DNA of 64,000 nucleotides, taken from the NCBI RefSeq assembly GCF_018861065.1, contig NZ_JAHKQO010000007.1, positions 37,074 through 101,073 on the forward strand, read 5' to 3'. Position 1 is the stretch's first letter. Each line of letters opens with the position of its first letter. Below the pieces are notes generated by a model. The model saw nothing but the letters and a program-made list of their open reading frames with translations, had not been told where the DNA came from and did no database searches. A program made the translations under genes and the position numbers. This DNA comes from Paraglaciecola arctica (lineage in GTDB: Bacteria > Pseudomonadota > Gammaproteobacteria > Enterobacterales > Alteromonadaceae). Shown piece by piece: positions 28,219 through 38,059 of the stretch.

Positions 28219-28255
28219 GGGAACACTGCGTATTTTCCATAAGTTCTAATAGGAA

Positions 28256-28290
28256 ATTAAGCACTTAAACGTTAGGTGTAAGTGTTTAAT
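28256..28290. terminator. Hairpin between convergent GST and metJ
   Basis: ATTAAGCACTTA (28256-28267) pairs with TAAGTGTTTAAT (28279-28290) through 12 positions with one G-U. The hairpin overlaps the metJ stop codon. It may terminate both transcripts; no long U tract is present, so this is a moderate call. Confidence 0.45.
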
Positions 28291-28618
28291 CGCCCTCAAT
28301 TTCAGTATCAATGGTTAATCCCATCTCTAGCATCAATTGTCTGGCTTCTTTGGGGATAAGTTGGGTATTATCTTTTTCTAAATCTTCATCATCTGGTAAG
28401 GGTTGCCCAGTAAAGGCATGTAAAAATGCCTCACAGAGTAATTCCGAATTGGTCGCATGTCGTAAATTGTTTACCTGACGGCGAGTACGTTCGTCGGTTA
28501 GCACTTTTAATACCTTCAGTGGAATAGAGACTGTGACTTTTTTCACCATCTCACTTTTTTTGCCATGCTCAGCATAGGGGTGAATATACTCACCGTTCCA
28601 TTTTGTCGAATTTGCCAT
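28286..28618 (-). CDS. metJ: Methionine repressor MetJ
   Basis: MetJ represses methionine and SAM genes when bound to S-adenosylmethionine. The 110-residue protein is close to E. coli MetJ (105). The DNA-contact beta strand is KKVTVSIP of the ribbon-helix-helix fold, followed by [22 protein letters not shown] and the conserved [18 protein letters not shown]. It is divergent from metF, with two clusters of MetJ boxes in the shared gap, implying autoregulation and control of metF. Confidence 0.96.
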   Translation of the reverse strand: MANSTKWNGEYIHPYAEHGKKSEMVKKVTVSIPLKVLKVLTDERTRRQVNNLRHATNSELLCEAFLHAFTGQPLPDDEDLEKDNTQLIPKEARQLMLEMGLTIDTEIEGD

Positions 28619-28683
28619 AAATGTATTCTTTAGTCTTTCTTATGCATGGAAATTCTAAACAATACCAGCAAAAGGTCAATGAT

Positions 28684-28707
28684 AGACTTCTAAACATCTT
28701 GACGGCT
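28684..28707. promoter_or_regulatory. MetJ operator, three tandem met boxes
   Basis: Three 8-base units follow without gaps: AGACTTCT, AAACATCT and TGACGGCT. The consensus met box is AGACGTCT and MetJ dimers bind arrays of at least two boxes cooperatively. These match it at 7, 5 and 5 of 8 positions. The array lies 66 bases before the metJ start. Confidence 0.8.
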
Positions 28708-28727
28708 CTGCGTGCAAAGTTTACTTT

Positions 28728-28743
28728 AGACGTCTAAACGGCT
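28728..28743. promoter_or_regulatory. MetJ operator, perfect met box plus neighbour
   Basis: AGACGTCT (28728-28735) is a perfect consensus box, followed directly by AAACGGCT (28736-28743). The pair ends 20 bases before the metF ATG, a place where bound MetJ would block transcription. It is separated from the three-box array by 20 bases. Confidence 0.88.
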
Positions 28744-28745
28744 AA

Positions 28746-29648
<903 letters not shown>

Positions 29649-29723
29649 TCATATCTTGGCTATTAAGGTTTATTAAAGTACATGCAGGTTAAATCAATAG
29701 GGATCGCAAATTTTGGAGAAAGC

Positions 29724-30581
29724 ATGACAACAGCAAAACGATTTTTGCTGTTGTTTTTTGGTCACTGTAAAAAAGATAAAATAACAGTTTCAGCAGGGCA
29801 TTTAGCTTATGTGTCACTGTTGTCTCTTGTTCCTTTTATTATGGTCTTTTTTAATGTTCTGTCTATGTTTCCGGCTTTTGCAGAAGTGAGAGGCGATTTA
29901 GAAGCGTTGATTTTTAGTAGCTTTGTGCCAACAGCTGGTGATCAAGTACAAACTTATATGAGTGAATTTGTTGGCAATGCTTCTAGTATGGGAGCCATTG
30001 GGATCCTTTCGCTGGTTATTGTTGCGTTAATGCTTATATCCAACATAGATAAAACCCTAAACAGTATTTGGCAATCGAAGAGTGAACGTCCACTGATCTT
30101 TACTTTTGCAATCTATTGGATGGTGTTGACTTTAGGTCCTTTACTTATGGGTTTCAGCGTTATCATGAGCTCCTACCTTGTTGGTTTGGCAACTTATGCT
30201 GAAGAATATACCGCAGGTCTTACTACTACCCTATTAAAAACCTTGCCTTTTATTACCTCAGTATTTGCTTTTTTTATTGTTTATATGTTGGTGCCTAACA
30301 AAAAAATCTCTCCTAAACATGCCGCATGTGGCGCTTTGGTTGCTGCGTTATTGTTTGAAGCTAGCAAGAAAATATTTGCTATCTACGTAACCAGTTTTCC
30401 ATCCTATGAACTTATTTACGGCGCGTTAGCGGTTATCCCTATTTTATTCGTTTGGGTTTATTTGTCATGGGTGGTGGTGCTGATTGGTGCAGAGGTGACT
30501 CATGTTTTAGAGGTGTTCTTGAACGAAGAATCAGAAGATACCTTTACCGAAGATGATGACGACCTTGCGTCGTCATCATAA
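29724..30581 (+). CDS. YihY/BrkB family inner-membrane protein
   Basis: A 285-residue protein with about six hydrophobic helices. The N-terminal motif DKITVSAGHLAYVSLLSLVPFIMV, with a following FNVLSMFP, is diagnostic for the family once annotated as ribonuclease BN by mistake. Function is not established. I use the ATG at 29724, which has GGAGAAAG upstream, instead of the frame to 29682. The C-terminus is a short acidic tail (EDTFTEDDDDLASSS) whose codons form a hairpin. It is convergent with the DUF2959 lipoprotein, 7 bases apart. Confidence 0.88.
   Translation: MTTAKRFLLLFFGHCKKDKITVSAGHLAYVSLLSLVPFIMVFFNVLSMFPAFAEVRGDLEALIFSSFVPTAGDQVQTYMSEFVGNASSMGAIGILSLVIVALMLISNIDKTLNSIWQSKSERPLIFTFAIYWMVLTLGPLLMGFSVIMSSYLVGLATYAEEYTAGLTTTLLKTLPFITSVFAFFIVYMLVPNKKISPKHAACGALVAALLFEASKKIFAIYVTSFPSYELIYGALAVIPILFVWVYLSWVVVLIGAEVTHVLEVFLNEESEDTFTEDDDDLASSS
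30553..30579. terminator. Hairpin within the 3' end of the YihY gene
   Basis: ATGATGACGAC (30553-30563) pairs perfectly with GTCGTCATCAT (30569-30579), an 11-base stem with a 5-base CTTGC loop that ends in the stop codon. Two convergent genes end 7 bases apart here, so any terminator must overlap coding sequence. There is no U tract, hence moderate confidence. Confidence 0.5.
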
Positions 30582-30588
30582 TTTGGGA

Positions 30589-31224
30589 TTAATTTTGTAA
30601 ACTAGAAATAAAGTTATTTGATTCAGATATGGCTTTGTTCATTTCTACAATCAACTGATTAATTTCTTTCTTAATGCCATTGAACTCGCCTTGTAGTGCA
30701 CCTACTGCATTGGCATTAAGGTTATGCTTTAAGTACAGTACGTTGTCTCTTAGAGAAGACAGGATAGGATCCATGGTACTTTCAGCTTTGCGCATAGTGC
30801 GAACTAAGGAGGTATAGCGACGTTGGGTATCTTTTAGTTGTTTTTGACTATCGCGCTTGAGTTTAGCGTTGGTGTATTTTTCTAGCTCATCTTCCCATTC
30901 ATCAAATAGCGCTTCAGCTACACTTTCTACCTTGTCAATGCGATCTGTAAGGGTATTGGCCGATTCTTCACTGGCTTCAAATTGATCTTTAAGCTGTTCA
31001 TATACATCTTGTAATTCACCGCCATCGAAGTTGATAAGTTGGCTAAATTCATCCAACGCAGAAGTAAATTGTTGCTGTGCATCTTCTTGGGAATCCTTGG
31101 CGTCTTCAACGCGGTCTACCAAAATATCTCGTTTTTCAACACCGACTTTTTCCCATGCGGCGTAATAGGCGCTTTGACATCCAGCCAAACATACAAATAA
31201 TGAGACTAATATTAGTTTTTTCAT
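30589..31224 (-). CDS. DUF2959 lipoprotein
   Basis: A 211-residue lipoprotein of unknown function. The leader MKKLILVSLFVCLAGC has lipobox LAGC with Cys16. The mature part is almost entirely alpha-helical and charged, with coiled-coil-like heptads (about 40-140 and 170-210) and no enzyme motif. The opening SAYYAAWEKVGVEKRDILVDRVEDAK is typical of DUF2959. It lies 2 bases after a small membrane protein gene on the same strand, so the two are a likely operon. Confidence 0.85.
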   Translation of the reverse strand: MKKLILVSLFVCLAGCQSAYYAAWEKVGVEKRDILVDRVEDAKDSQEDAQQQFTSALDEFSQLINFDGGELQDVYEQLKDQFEASEESANTLTDRIDKVESVAEALFDEWEDELEKYTNAKLKRDSQKQLKDTQRRYTSLVRTMRKAESTMDPILSSLRDNVLYLKHNLNANAVGALQGEFNGIKKEINQLIVEMNKAISESNNFISSLQN

Positions 31225-31226
31225 GA

Positions 31227-31454
31227 TTATCCTTTAAAACGCGCCGCGTCAATAATGGCCCAAATATGAAAAATAAAGCCAAAAAAGGCCATAAAAAATA
31301 AAATGCCTGTTGCTGCAAGTGAGTAATTTACACTCACCAAAACAAAAAATATTATGGCAGCTAAAATTCTACCTTGTACTAACTGACCTAAACCCGGAAT
31401 AAAAAAATTGCAAATTGCGGCAATTACGTTGCCACCTGAACCTTGACCTGACAT
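31227..31454 (-). CDS. Small membrane protein with two hydrophobic segments
   Basis: A 75-residue protein with a Gly/Ser-rich N-terminus and the motif FIPGLGQLVQGR, seen in several short TM2-like families. Two or three hydrophobic stretches follow (about 28-65), ending in a polar KG tail. Function is unknown. AGTGGAGG stands directly before the ATG. It is coupled tightly to the DUF2959 lipoprotein (2-base gap) and divergent from pip. Confidence 0.75.
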   Translation of the reverse strand: MSGQGSGGNVIAAICNFFIPGLGQLVQGRILAAIIFFVLVSVNYSLAATGILFFMAFFGFIFHIWAIIDAARFKG

Positions 31455-31572
31455 ATTGTGCCTCCACTAAGATAAAGTACTTTTTGTACGCTTTTCGTAC
31501 ACTTTTTTCATGCACTTAGGTAGTAAATTAAAGCATTAGTGAATAATAAACAAATAGGATGTGTAAATTTAT

Positions 31573-32541
31573 ATGACTCTACTCTTCCCTGATATCCAAC
31601 CCTTTGCGAGTGAAATGTTGCAAGTTTCCAATGGGCACTCCTTATATGTGGAACAAGCTGGCAGTCCGAAAGGCATACCAGTGTTGTTTTTACATGGTGG
31701 CCCAGGAGCGGGAATTGGTAAAGATTACCGGCGTTTTTTTGACCCTGAAAAATACTGGATCATTGGATTCGACCAAAGAGGATGTGGAAAATCTCTGCCT
31801 TTTGGAGAACTGGAAAGCAATAATAGCCATGCCCTAGTAGACGATGTATTAATCATTCAGCAACATTTCAATGTCAAAAAATGGGTGCTATTTGGTGGTT
31901 CATGGGGGTCCACTTTAGCGTTATTGGTGGCTATTCGTCAGCCAGAAAGTGTGATTGGACTAATACTACGTGGTATTTTTCTCGCAAGAGAACAGGATTA
32001 TGATTGGTATTTAGAAGCAACAGGAGGTGCCGCTCAACTGTTTCCAGAATACTATCAGGAGTTTTTAGTGCCAATTAAAGGTAAATCTGCAGATTTATCA
32101 ATAGTCGATGCTTATTACCAAATATTCAAGAGCGACAATGAAATACAAAAAATGGCGGCAATCAAGGCATGGTGCCTATGGGAAGCCAGAATAAGCCGTC
32201 TTCATTGTCGGTTTGACGAGAGTCAATTGATCTCAGATGTTCATAGTGCAATTAGTTTAGCTTTATTAGAATGCCACTACATAAAACACCAGTGTTTTAT
32301 TCCAGAAAACTTTATTTTGCAAAATATTGATAAAATTCAGCACCTACCCGCAAGTATTATTCACGGCCGTTACGACAGTGTATGTAAAATTGAAGGCGCC
32401 TATTCTTTGAGTCAAGTTTGGCAAAACAGTCAGTTGAACATAGTACCTGAATCAGGGCATAGCTCTTCAGAAAAGTTGATTACCCAGGCGCTGTGTTCGG
32501 CAAGTCAAGCTATGGCAAAATTTTGGAAAGAGAAACAATGA
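31573..32541 (+). CDS. pip: Proline iminopeptidase (alpha/beta hydrolase, S33)
   Basis: A 322-residue cytoplasmic serine peptidase that releases N-terminal proline. Motifs are HGGPGAGIG (oxyanion region), FDQRGCGKS, the nucleophile elbow [10 protein letters not shown], and the late catalytic His in [10 protein letters not shown]. The usual catalytic Asp lies in HGRYDSVC. Length fits the family (310-320). Its last four bases overlap dtd as ATGA, implying translational coupling. Confidence 0.88.
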   Translation: MTLLFPDIQPFASEMLQVSNGHSLYVEQAGSPKGIPVLFLHGGPGAGIGKDYRRFFDPEKYWIIGFDQRGCGKSLPFGELESNNSHALVDDVLIIQQHFNVKKWVLFGGSWGSTLALLVAIRQPESVIGLILRGIFLAREQDYDWYLEATGGAAQLFPEYYQEFLVPIKGKSADLSIVDAYYQIFKSDNEIQKMAAIKAWCLWEARISRLHCRFDESQLISDVHSAISLALLECHYIKHQCFIPENFILQNIDKIQHLPASIIHGRYDSVCKIEGAYSLSQVWQNSQLNIVPESGHSSSEKLITQALCSASQAMAKFWKEKQ

Positions 32542-32975
32542 AAGCGTTAATCCAAAGAGTCAAACATGCAAAAGTAGAAGTTGATGGCAAATGTGTGGGT
32601 GAAATAAAACACGGTATATTAGTGTTGTTGGGGATTGAAAAAGATGATGATGAGGCTAAGGCTAAAAAACTGAGTCAGAAAGTGATGAATTATCGTATTT
32701 TTTCAGACCAACAAGGCAAAATGAATCTCAATGTACAACAAGTAAAAGGGGAATTACTGATTGTTTCGCAGTTTACTTTAGTTGCTGATACACAAAGTGG
32801 TAATCGCCCGAGTTTTTCGAGCGCAGCGCCAGCACAGCTTAGTGAAACCCTGTATCAATATTTCATCAAGTGTTGCAGCGATAATGGCGTACCCTGCCAA
32901 ACCGGAAGGTTCGCTGCAGATATGCAGGTTTCGTTATTGAACGACGGCCCCGTGACTTTTCAATTACAAGTATAA
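32538..32975 (+). CDS. dtd: D-aminoacyl-tRNA deacylase
   Basis: DTD hydrolyses D-amino acids from mischarged tRNAs. The 145-residue protein matches E. coli Dtd (145). Motifs are SQFTLVADT with the conserved SQFTL, the segment [10 protein letters not shown], and NDGPVTFQL with the Gly-cisPro loop. The start is the ATG overlapping the pip stop; a frame reaching back to 32493 lies within pip and is not used. The pip-dtd pairing is seen in other gammaproteobacteria. Confidence 0.95.
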   Translation: MKALIQRVKHAKVEVDGKCVGEIKHGILVLLGIEKDDDEAKAKKLSQKVMNYRIFSDQQGKMNLNVQQVKGELLIVSQFTLVADTQSGNRPSFSSAAPAQLSETLYQYFIKCCSDNGVPCQTGRFAADMQVSLLNDGPVTFQLQV

Positions 32976-33065
32976 TTTGCTGCTAGTGATTTTATAGTTT
33001 CTAATACTTGCTACTGTTGAGACCTAAAGTCTTCAGGCAACTAAATCATTGAGAGCCTTGATAAA

Positions 33066-33989
33066 ATGTATAAAATTGAAACGCCATCTAGCGAACAAGA
33101 TTTTACAGAGTATTTTGCATTTCGTTGGAAAATGCTAAGAGAGCCTTGGAACTTTCCTGAAGGTTCTGAAAAGGATGAGTACGAACAAGTCAGCCAACAC
33201 CGGATGATGCGTAACTCAGATGGAGAAGTGATTGCCGTTGGTCGAGTACATATGAATACGGCAGAAGAGGCACAAGTGCGCCATGTTGCAGTTGAAAAAG
33301 CTTACCAAGGGAAAGGGCTAGCTAAAATGTTAGTCGCCTCTCTAGAGTCTGTGGCAAGGACTGAGGGGGCGGTACGAATTGTGACCAATAGTACTCAAGC
33401 GTCCATAGCGTTATTTACGAGTTTAGGATTTAAAGCTCAAAAAGGCGCCCCGAAAGAACTTGGGGAACAACAACGTCAACAAATGGTAAAAAAATTAAGC
33501 GACCCGAGTAGTATTTTATTGCATCCTAAGTGGTGCAAATTGTTGCAAGATACTTGGCATGACACTATCCCTATCAGTGAACAAATGGGGATCAAGTTAC
33601 ATCAGTTTAGCGGTCGTACCCTAGAAACTAGGGCATCTTTGAACAAAAATATTAATCTACATGGCACTATGTTCGCAGGCAGTATTTTTTCTTTAGCCAC
33701 TTTAACTGGTTGGGGAATGATATTTTTGCAACTCAAAGAGAAAGGGTTGGACGGAGAAATAGTGTTAGGTGATGGCAATATTCATTATCACAAACCGATT
33801 ACCTTGCAGCCTAGAGCATTGTGTAACATAGAATCATTAACTGGAAAATTTGAACTTCTTGGTAAAAACAAAAAATGTCAAATTAAGCTAAGTGTCGCTA
33901 TTTTAGACGGCGACAATGCTGTTGCTGAGTTTTCTGGGGTATTCTGGGTTTTACCCATTACCGAATCAGCGGTTGAAGAAGATTCTTAA
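33066..33989 (+). CDS. GNAT acetyltransferase-thioesterase fusion (YiiD/FabY type)
   Basis: A 307-residue two-domain protein. The N-terminal GNAT domain (about 1-140) has the acetyl-CoA loop VEKAYQGKGLAKMLVASLE. The C-terminal domain (about 160-300) is a YiiD_C hotdog thioesterase-like domain with NLHGTMFAGSIFSLATL, the usual central helix with HGT. E. coli YiiD (renamed FabY) has the same order and is linked to initiation of fatty-acid synthesis. The assignment to that role is by architecture. The fusion is a family trait, not an artefact: both domains are in one frame with a normal linker. Confidence 0.85.
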   Translation: MYKIETPSSEQDFTEYFAFRWKMLREPWNFPEGSEKDEYEQVSQHRMMRNSDGEVIAVGRVHMNTAEEAQVRHVAVEKAYQGKGLAKMLVASLESVARTEGAVRIVTNSTQASIALFTSLGFKAQKGAPKELGEQQRQQMVKKLSDPSSILLHPKWCKLLQDTWHDTIPISEQMGIKLHQFSGRTLETRASLNKNINLHGTMFAGSIFSLATLTGWGMIFLQLKEKGLDGEIVLGDGNIHYHKPITLQPRALCNIESLTGKFELLGKNKKCQIKLSVAILDGDNAVAEFSGVFWVLPITESAVEEDS

Positions 33990-34025
33990 ATTGACAGCAA
34001 ATTGGGGGAGAGGTAAAAATCTGGA

Positions 34026-34057
34026 ATAAAAAAAGCGCGAAAATCGCGCTTTTAAAT
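34026..34057. terminator. Bidirectional terminator between the fusion gene and rpoH
   Basis: AAAAGCGCGA (34031-34040) and TCGCGCTTTT (34044-34053) form a perfect 10-base stem with an AAA loop, flanked by A and T runs on both sides. It can terminate convergent transcripts on both strands. Confidence 0.9.
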
Positions 34058-34077
34058 AATCATTTGGGCAATTGCGG

Positions 34078-34938
34078 TTAAGCTGCCATTGCGTTTTGTA
34101 GCTTTTTCATCGCATTTTTTTCAATTTGTCGAACGCGTTCCGCAGAAACTTGATATTTATCTGCTAAGTCTTGAAGTGTGGTTTTGTCGTCCGATAACCA
34201 GCGCGTTTGAATGATGTGTTGACTACGTTCGTCAAGTGTTTTAATCGCCGAGTATAATCTATCAGATGCATTCGAGTCCCAATCTGAATTAATGACTTCA
34301 GATTCTACGTCTTCACTTTTATCTTCAAGAAATTGTACTGGCGCAAAACTACCACTTTCATCATCATCAGCAGATAAGTCAAATGCCTGATCATGACTGC
34401 TCATACGAGCTTCCATCTGCAGTACTTCTTTAGTACTAACGCCTAAATCTTCTGCTACTTTTTGTACTTCAGCATGGGTAAACCAACCAAGGCGTTTTTT
34501 ATTCTTACGAAGGTTGAAAAACAACTTACGTTGGGCTTTAGTCGTGGCAACTTTAACAATGCGCCAATTCTTCAATACAAATTCATGTATCTCGGCTTTT
34601 ATCCAATGCACTGCAAAAGAAACCAAACGAACACCTACTGTTGGATCAAAGCGTTTCACCGCTTTCATCAAACCAATATTGCCCTCTTGAATCAAATCAG
34701 CCTGAGGCAAACCATAACCTGAATACGATTTTGCGATGTGCACTACAAAACGTAAGTGAGACATAATTAGCTTTCTTGCCGCTTGTAAGTCATCGTCTTG
34801 TTGTAAACGTTCAGCCAAAGCTCGCTCGTCTTCAGCACTAAGCATATTAATGCCACTTACAGCTTGGACATAAGTTTCAATGCTACCCGTTTGCGGAACG
34901 GTTAACGTTAGTGCGCGTAAATCTGTACTCGTACTCAT
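34078..34938 (-). CDS. rpoH: RNA polymerase sigma-32 factor (heat shock)
   Basis: A 286-residue sigma factor of E. coli RpoH size (284). The region 2 core-binding/-10 motifs include [19 protein letters not shown] and [23 protein letters not shown]. The diagnostic RpoH box QRKLFFNLR is present between regions 2 and 3. The C-terminal helix-turn-helix for -35 recognition is [20 protein letters not shown]. ftsYEX, the usual neighbour in enterics, is not next to it here. A nested dyad lies about 110-160 bases upstream in its leader. Confidence 0.97.
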   Translation of the reverse strand: MSTSTDLRALTLTVPQTGSIETYVQAVSGINMLSAEDERALAERLQQDDDLQAARKLIMSHLRFVVHIAKSYSGYGLPQADLIQEGNIGLMKAVKRFDPTVGVRLVSFAVHWIKAEIHEFVLKNWRIVKVATTKAQRKLFFNLRKNKKRLGWFTHAEVQKVAEDLGVSTKEVLQMEARMSSHDQAFDLSADDDESGSFAPVQFLEDKSEDVESEVINSDWDSNASDRLYSAIKTLDERSQHIIQTRWLSDDKTTLQDLADKYQVSAERVRQIEKNAMKKLQNAMAA

Positions 34939-35646
34939 AGATACCTCGTATTACACCTTGCTCGCGATTCTAGCAAAAAAGACATTGCTCCGCGACTCTA
35001 ATTCATTTCGCAAACTCTCTATACGTTTGCTCTAACTTAGTAGACCGCCACAATCGTAAAAAATTCCAATTCGGATATCCGAATAGATGTTGTGGCGTAA
35101 TCTATCTTTTCAAGTCGTGTTATAAAATTAGAATATTGTTTGCTGAAAAAGCACAATAGTTTCATTTTTACGGGCCAATCCAAATAATGGCTTTATTTCG
35201 TAATAAGTAGACTATTAGAAAGGCGGTTAATTTATGTTTTCGTAGGTTGCGCGTCAAGGCATTTTAGAGATAAATGGCAACTTAATTTTAAGTATTGTTT
35301 TTTAATGGAGAAAGAGCAAGTCAAACCTTTACCCTAAAGCGTTTTGACATAGAAACAAGGCTGCATCATTTGAGGTTAGATAACTGACGCTATTTTATTC
35401 AATAAGCCTAGTTTGCTAGTTTTTTTTATGCTTTTAGCGACTAAAATAGTAAAGATTACGTATCAGTTAGTAGAACAGCAATTTTGTGTGTGCTTAGGTT
35501 TAATACTAAATGATTAGAAAACAGTCTATTCATCCCCCTTTTCTTTAGTGTTATGATGTCTAAAATACAATCGTTGTTCAAAAAAATGGTCCGTTATTGT
35601 TGACCTAACGATAACCCATAATAATAAAAAATTAGACAGGACGTAT
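34939..35646. promoter_or_regulatory. 708-base non-coding gap between divergent rpoH and the HDOD gene
   Basis: No reading frame with a credible start and length lies here. The rpoH side holds the nested dyad at 35046-35097. The rest is AT-rich. A short CTAG-TTTG-CTAG hairpin followed by eight T lies near 35408-35427, too weak to call as a terminator. The length is unusual for this otherwise tightly packed window, so a small RNA or a complex promoter region is possible. Confidence 0.6.
35046..35097. promoter_or_regulatory. Nested dyad upstream of rpoH
   Basis: A perfect 16-base palindrome, ATTCGGATATCCGAAT (35069-35084), is enclosed by outer arms CGCCACAA (35046-35053) and TTGTGGCG (35090-35097). 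The outer pair is perfect over 8 bases. It lies 108-159 bases upstream of the rpoH start. It could be an operator for a dimeric regulator, or a structured leader of the rpoH mRNA. Confidence 0.55.
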
Positions 35647-36888
35647 ATGTTTGCTTTTATAGCTCGCCAACCAATATTGGACAGAAACAAAGAAGTTTTT
35701 GCGTATGAGCTTTTTTTTAGAGATGGCAAAAATAACTGTTATCCTGAAGTTGAAAGAGATGAGGCAACTTCCAAACTGATCGCCAAAAATTATCAGACCC
35801 TCAATTTAGATGATATATCTTGCAACAAAAAGTCACTTATTAATTTTCAATCTGAAACATTAATGAGCGGTCTGCCCGCTTCTCTTGACCCAGAAAATGT
35901 AGTGGTGGAGTTAGTGACCGGGCGCAATGAAGATAGTAGCCTCTTAGATGTGTGCAAACATGTAAAAAACATGGGTTATAAAATTGCGTTGGAAGATTGT
36001 CGACTAAAGCCTAGTTGGGATGACTTTATACCCTATGTTGACATGCTAAAAGTCAATTCTAATCACGAAAATTTGGATTTCTTCGAAAAAAATGTAAACC
36101 GATTTATTGATGCAAATGTACAACTGATTGCAGACAAAGTTGAAACCCAGCAGAGTTTTAGTATTTTTAGGGACATGGGGTTTGACTATTTCCAAGGCTA
36201 CTTTTTTGCCCGGCCTATGTCTGTTTCGAGTAAAAATATTCCTACCTCCAAGCTTACTTTAGTCGAACTGATGGGGGCTAGTTCTAGCGAATCGTTTGAT
36301 ATTGAAAGCATTAATAGCGTGATTGAGCACGATGTGGGTTTGTCGTATATGTTGTTACGCTTTATTAATAACCCAATGATCAATAAACGCTACAAAATTA
36401 CGTCATTACGCCATGCTTTGAATTATATGGGCGAAGTTGAAATTAAGAAGTTTATAGCTTTGTTGGCTTTGGCAAACTTATCAGATGACAAACCTTTAGA
36501 GTTACTACATTTGTCTCTCGTTCGCGGAAGGTTTTGTGATCTAGTTGGAACTGAAAAAAATATCGGCAATAACCCTCCCACCGCCTTTTTAGTCGGGCTG
36601 TTTTCATTGCTTGATGCTTTGCTTGATCAACAAATGGAGTCTTTGATTGAAAAACTACCTCTAGTTGATGAAGTAAAAGAGGCGCTCTGTGGGGGACAGA
36701 ATGATCTATCCATGTACCTAATGTTAGCTAAGGCTTTTGAAAGTGGTAACTGGTTGAAGGTGATTAGGATTTCTAAAATTCTAGAATTAGATCAAAAGCT
36801 ACTCCATAGCCTATTTAATGAAGCGATTCTTTGGGGGAATGGTGTTCGACGTTCAATATCCCCGCATTTCCCAGCAACAAAAACATAG
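35647..36888 (+). CDS. HDOD signalling protein with degenerate EAL domain
   Basis: A 413-residue protein of the YuxH/CdgJ type. The N-terminal half (about 1-205) has an EAL fold that starts FIARQPILDRNKEVFAYELFFRDG. The catalytic EAL is replaced by YELFFR, and other metal-site motifs are altered (VVELVTG, ALEDC), so c-di-GMP hydrolysis is unlikely. The C-terminal half (about 205-400) is an HDOD domain (SSSESFDIESINSVIEHDVGLS, LRHALNYMG). Family members affect motility and surface attachment in Vibrio. AGGACGT lies before the ATG. It is 27 bases upstream of the M14-like gene. Confidence 0.87.
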   Translation: MFAFIARQPILDRNKEVFAYELFFRDGKNNCYPEVERDEATSKLIAKNYQTLNLDDISCNKKSLINFQSETLMSGLPASLDPENVVVELVTGRNEDSSLLDVCKHVKNMGYKIALEDCRLKPSWDDFIPYVDMLKVNSNHENLDFFEKNVNRFIDANVQLIADKVETQQSFSIFRDMGFDYFQGYFFARPMSVSSKNIPTSKLTLVELMGASSSESFDIESINSVIEHDVGLSYMLLRFINNPMINKRYKITSLRHALNYMGEVEIKKFIALLALANLSDDKPLELLHLSLVRGRFCDLVGTEKNIGNNPPTAFLVGLFSLLDALLDQQMESLIEKLPLVDEVKEALCGGQNDLSMYLMLAKAFESGNWLKVIRISKILELDQKLLHSLFNEAILWGNGVRRSISPHFPATKT

Positions 36889-36915
36889 AAATTTTAGACA
36901 GGACTGCCTAGTCGT

Positions 36916-38031
36916 ATGAATCAGTTGTTCAAAGAGCATCTAGTGGTGGCACAGAATGCGTCTGGCAGAAACATGAATGTGCCTATGTATCGGTTTGTTG
37001 GTGCCAAGCCAGGGCCTAAGGTTTATATACAAAGTTCGATTCACGGCGCTGAAGTGCAAGGCAATGTAGTTATTTATCAACTTGTCCAGTGGCTTAAAAC
37101 TTTGCCTATTTGTGGTGAAGTATTGTTGGTACCTAACTGCAACCCGGTTGGGACTAATATCAAGGCGGGGGAGTATACCTTAGGGCGTTTTGACCCTGTT
37201 AATGGTACAAATTGGAATCGTGGTTACTACTATGACGATGCCTTTATTCGTAAATTTGCACGCAGCATTGAAGATGAGGAATCTGTAGAGTCAATCAAAT
37301 CTCGATTTCGCCTAGAAATGAAACAGCAATTGCAAACTCGATTAAGCGAAACTTGGGGGGTTGGATTAGCTCAGCATCTCAATCTAAAGTTGCAACAATT
37401 AGCGTTTGATGCAGATTACGTGCTTGATTTGCATAACGGGCCAGTGTCAACGCGGCACCTTTATGTGCCTGAGTATGCGAAGGAATCTGCTAGTTTATTC
37501 AACATTCCACATGTCATATTTATGCCTAATGTGTTTTCAGGTGCGTTAGATGAAGCCACATTCTGCCCTTGGTGGTTGCTGGCAGATTTAGTGAGTAACA
37601 AACGCCAAAAGACAGTTGATTTTACCGTTGAGGCGTTCACTTTGGAAATGGGTAGCCAAGAAGTGATTAGTTTCACAGAAGGTGAATATGACGCAAAAAG
37701 TATTCTAGCGTATTTAACGGCAAAAGGATGTTTACCTAATAGCACCATTATCCCAGAAAAGATGTCACGTAAAGCGGTCATGCTACGCCATTATAAGACA
37801 CTCTTTACCCGGCAGGGTGGCATTGTAGAGTATATCGTTAAGCCAGGCGAGGTTGTACAAAAGGGAGAGGTATTAGCTAGAGTGCTCAATGTGGATAATC
37901 TTGATACCGACGAGGCGACAACAGAAATACTCGCGCCATGTGATTTGGTGGCTATTCTACATTTTCCTTCAGCTTCGGTGTTAAGTGGTACTCAATTGTA
38001 TAAGTGTTTTACTGAGTATTTTGAGCTGTAA
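36916..38031 (+). CDS. Succinylglutamate desuccinylase/aspartoacylase family protein
   Basis: A 371-residue zinc hydrolase of the M14-like AstE/AspA family. Zinc ligands are the His and Glu of SSIHGAEVQGN and a later His in DLHNGPVSTRH. The segment NPVGTNIKAGEYTLGRFDPVNGTNWNR is the substrate-side motif region. The C-terminal part (about 300-371) looks like a barrel-sandwich/biotinyl-like domain (GGIVEYIVKPGEVVQKGEVLARV), common in this subgroup. It has no signal peptide. The substrate is unknown; a true AstE would sit with other ast genes, which are absent here. Confidence 0.8.
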   Translation: MNQLFKEHLVVAQNASGRNMNVPMYRFVGAKPGPKVYIQSSIHGAEVQGNVVIYQLVQWLKTLPICGEVLLVPNCNPVGTNIKAGEYTLGRFDPVNGTNWNRGYYYDDAFIRKFARSIEDEESVESIKSRFRLEMKQQLQTRLSETWGVGLAQHLNLKLQQLAFDADYVLDLHNGPVSTRHLYVPEYAKESASLFNIPHVIFMPNVFSGALDEATFCPWWLLADLVSNKRQKTVDFTVEAFTLEMGSQEVISFTEGEYDAKSILAYLTAKGCLPNSTIIPEKMSRKAVMLRHYKTLFTRQGGIVEYIVKPGEVVQKGEVLARVLNVDNLDTDEATTEILAPCDLVAILHFPSASVLSGTQLYKCFTEYFEL

Positions 38032-38059
38032 GGGCATAACGAAAGTAATTTAACGCGAC

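Noticed and set aside
31573..32541. Reading the alpha/beta hydrolase as an epoxide hydrolase or haloalkane dehalogenase.
   Set aside because: The HGGPGAG and GGSWGS motifs and the pip-dtd order fit proline iminopeptidase better.
35526..35729. 67-residue minus-strand frame across the HDOD gene start.
   Set aside because: It overlaps a well-supported gene with a good SD and has no recognisable sequence.
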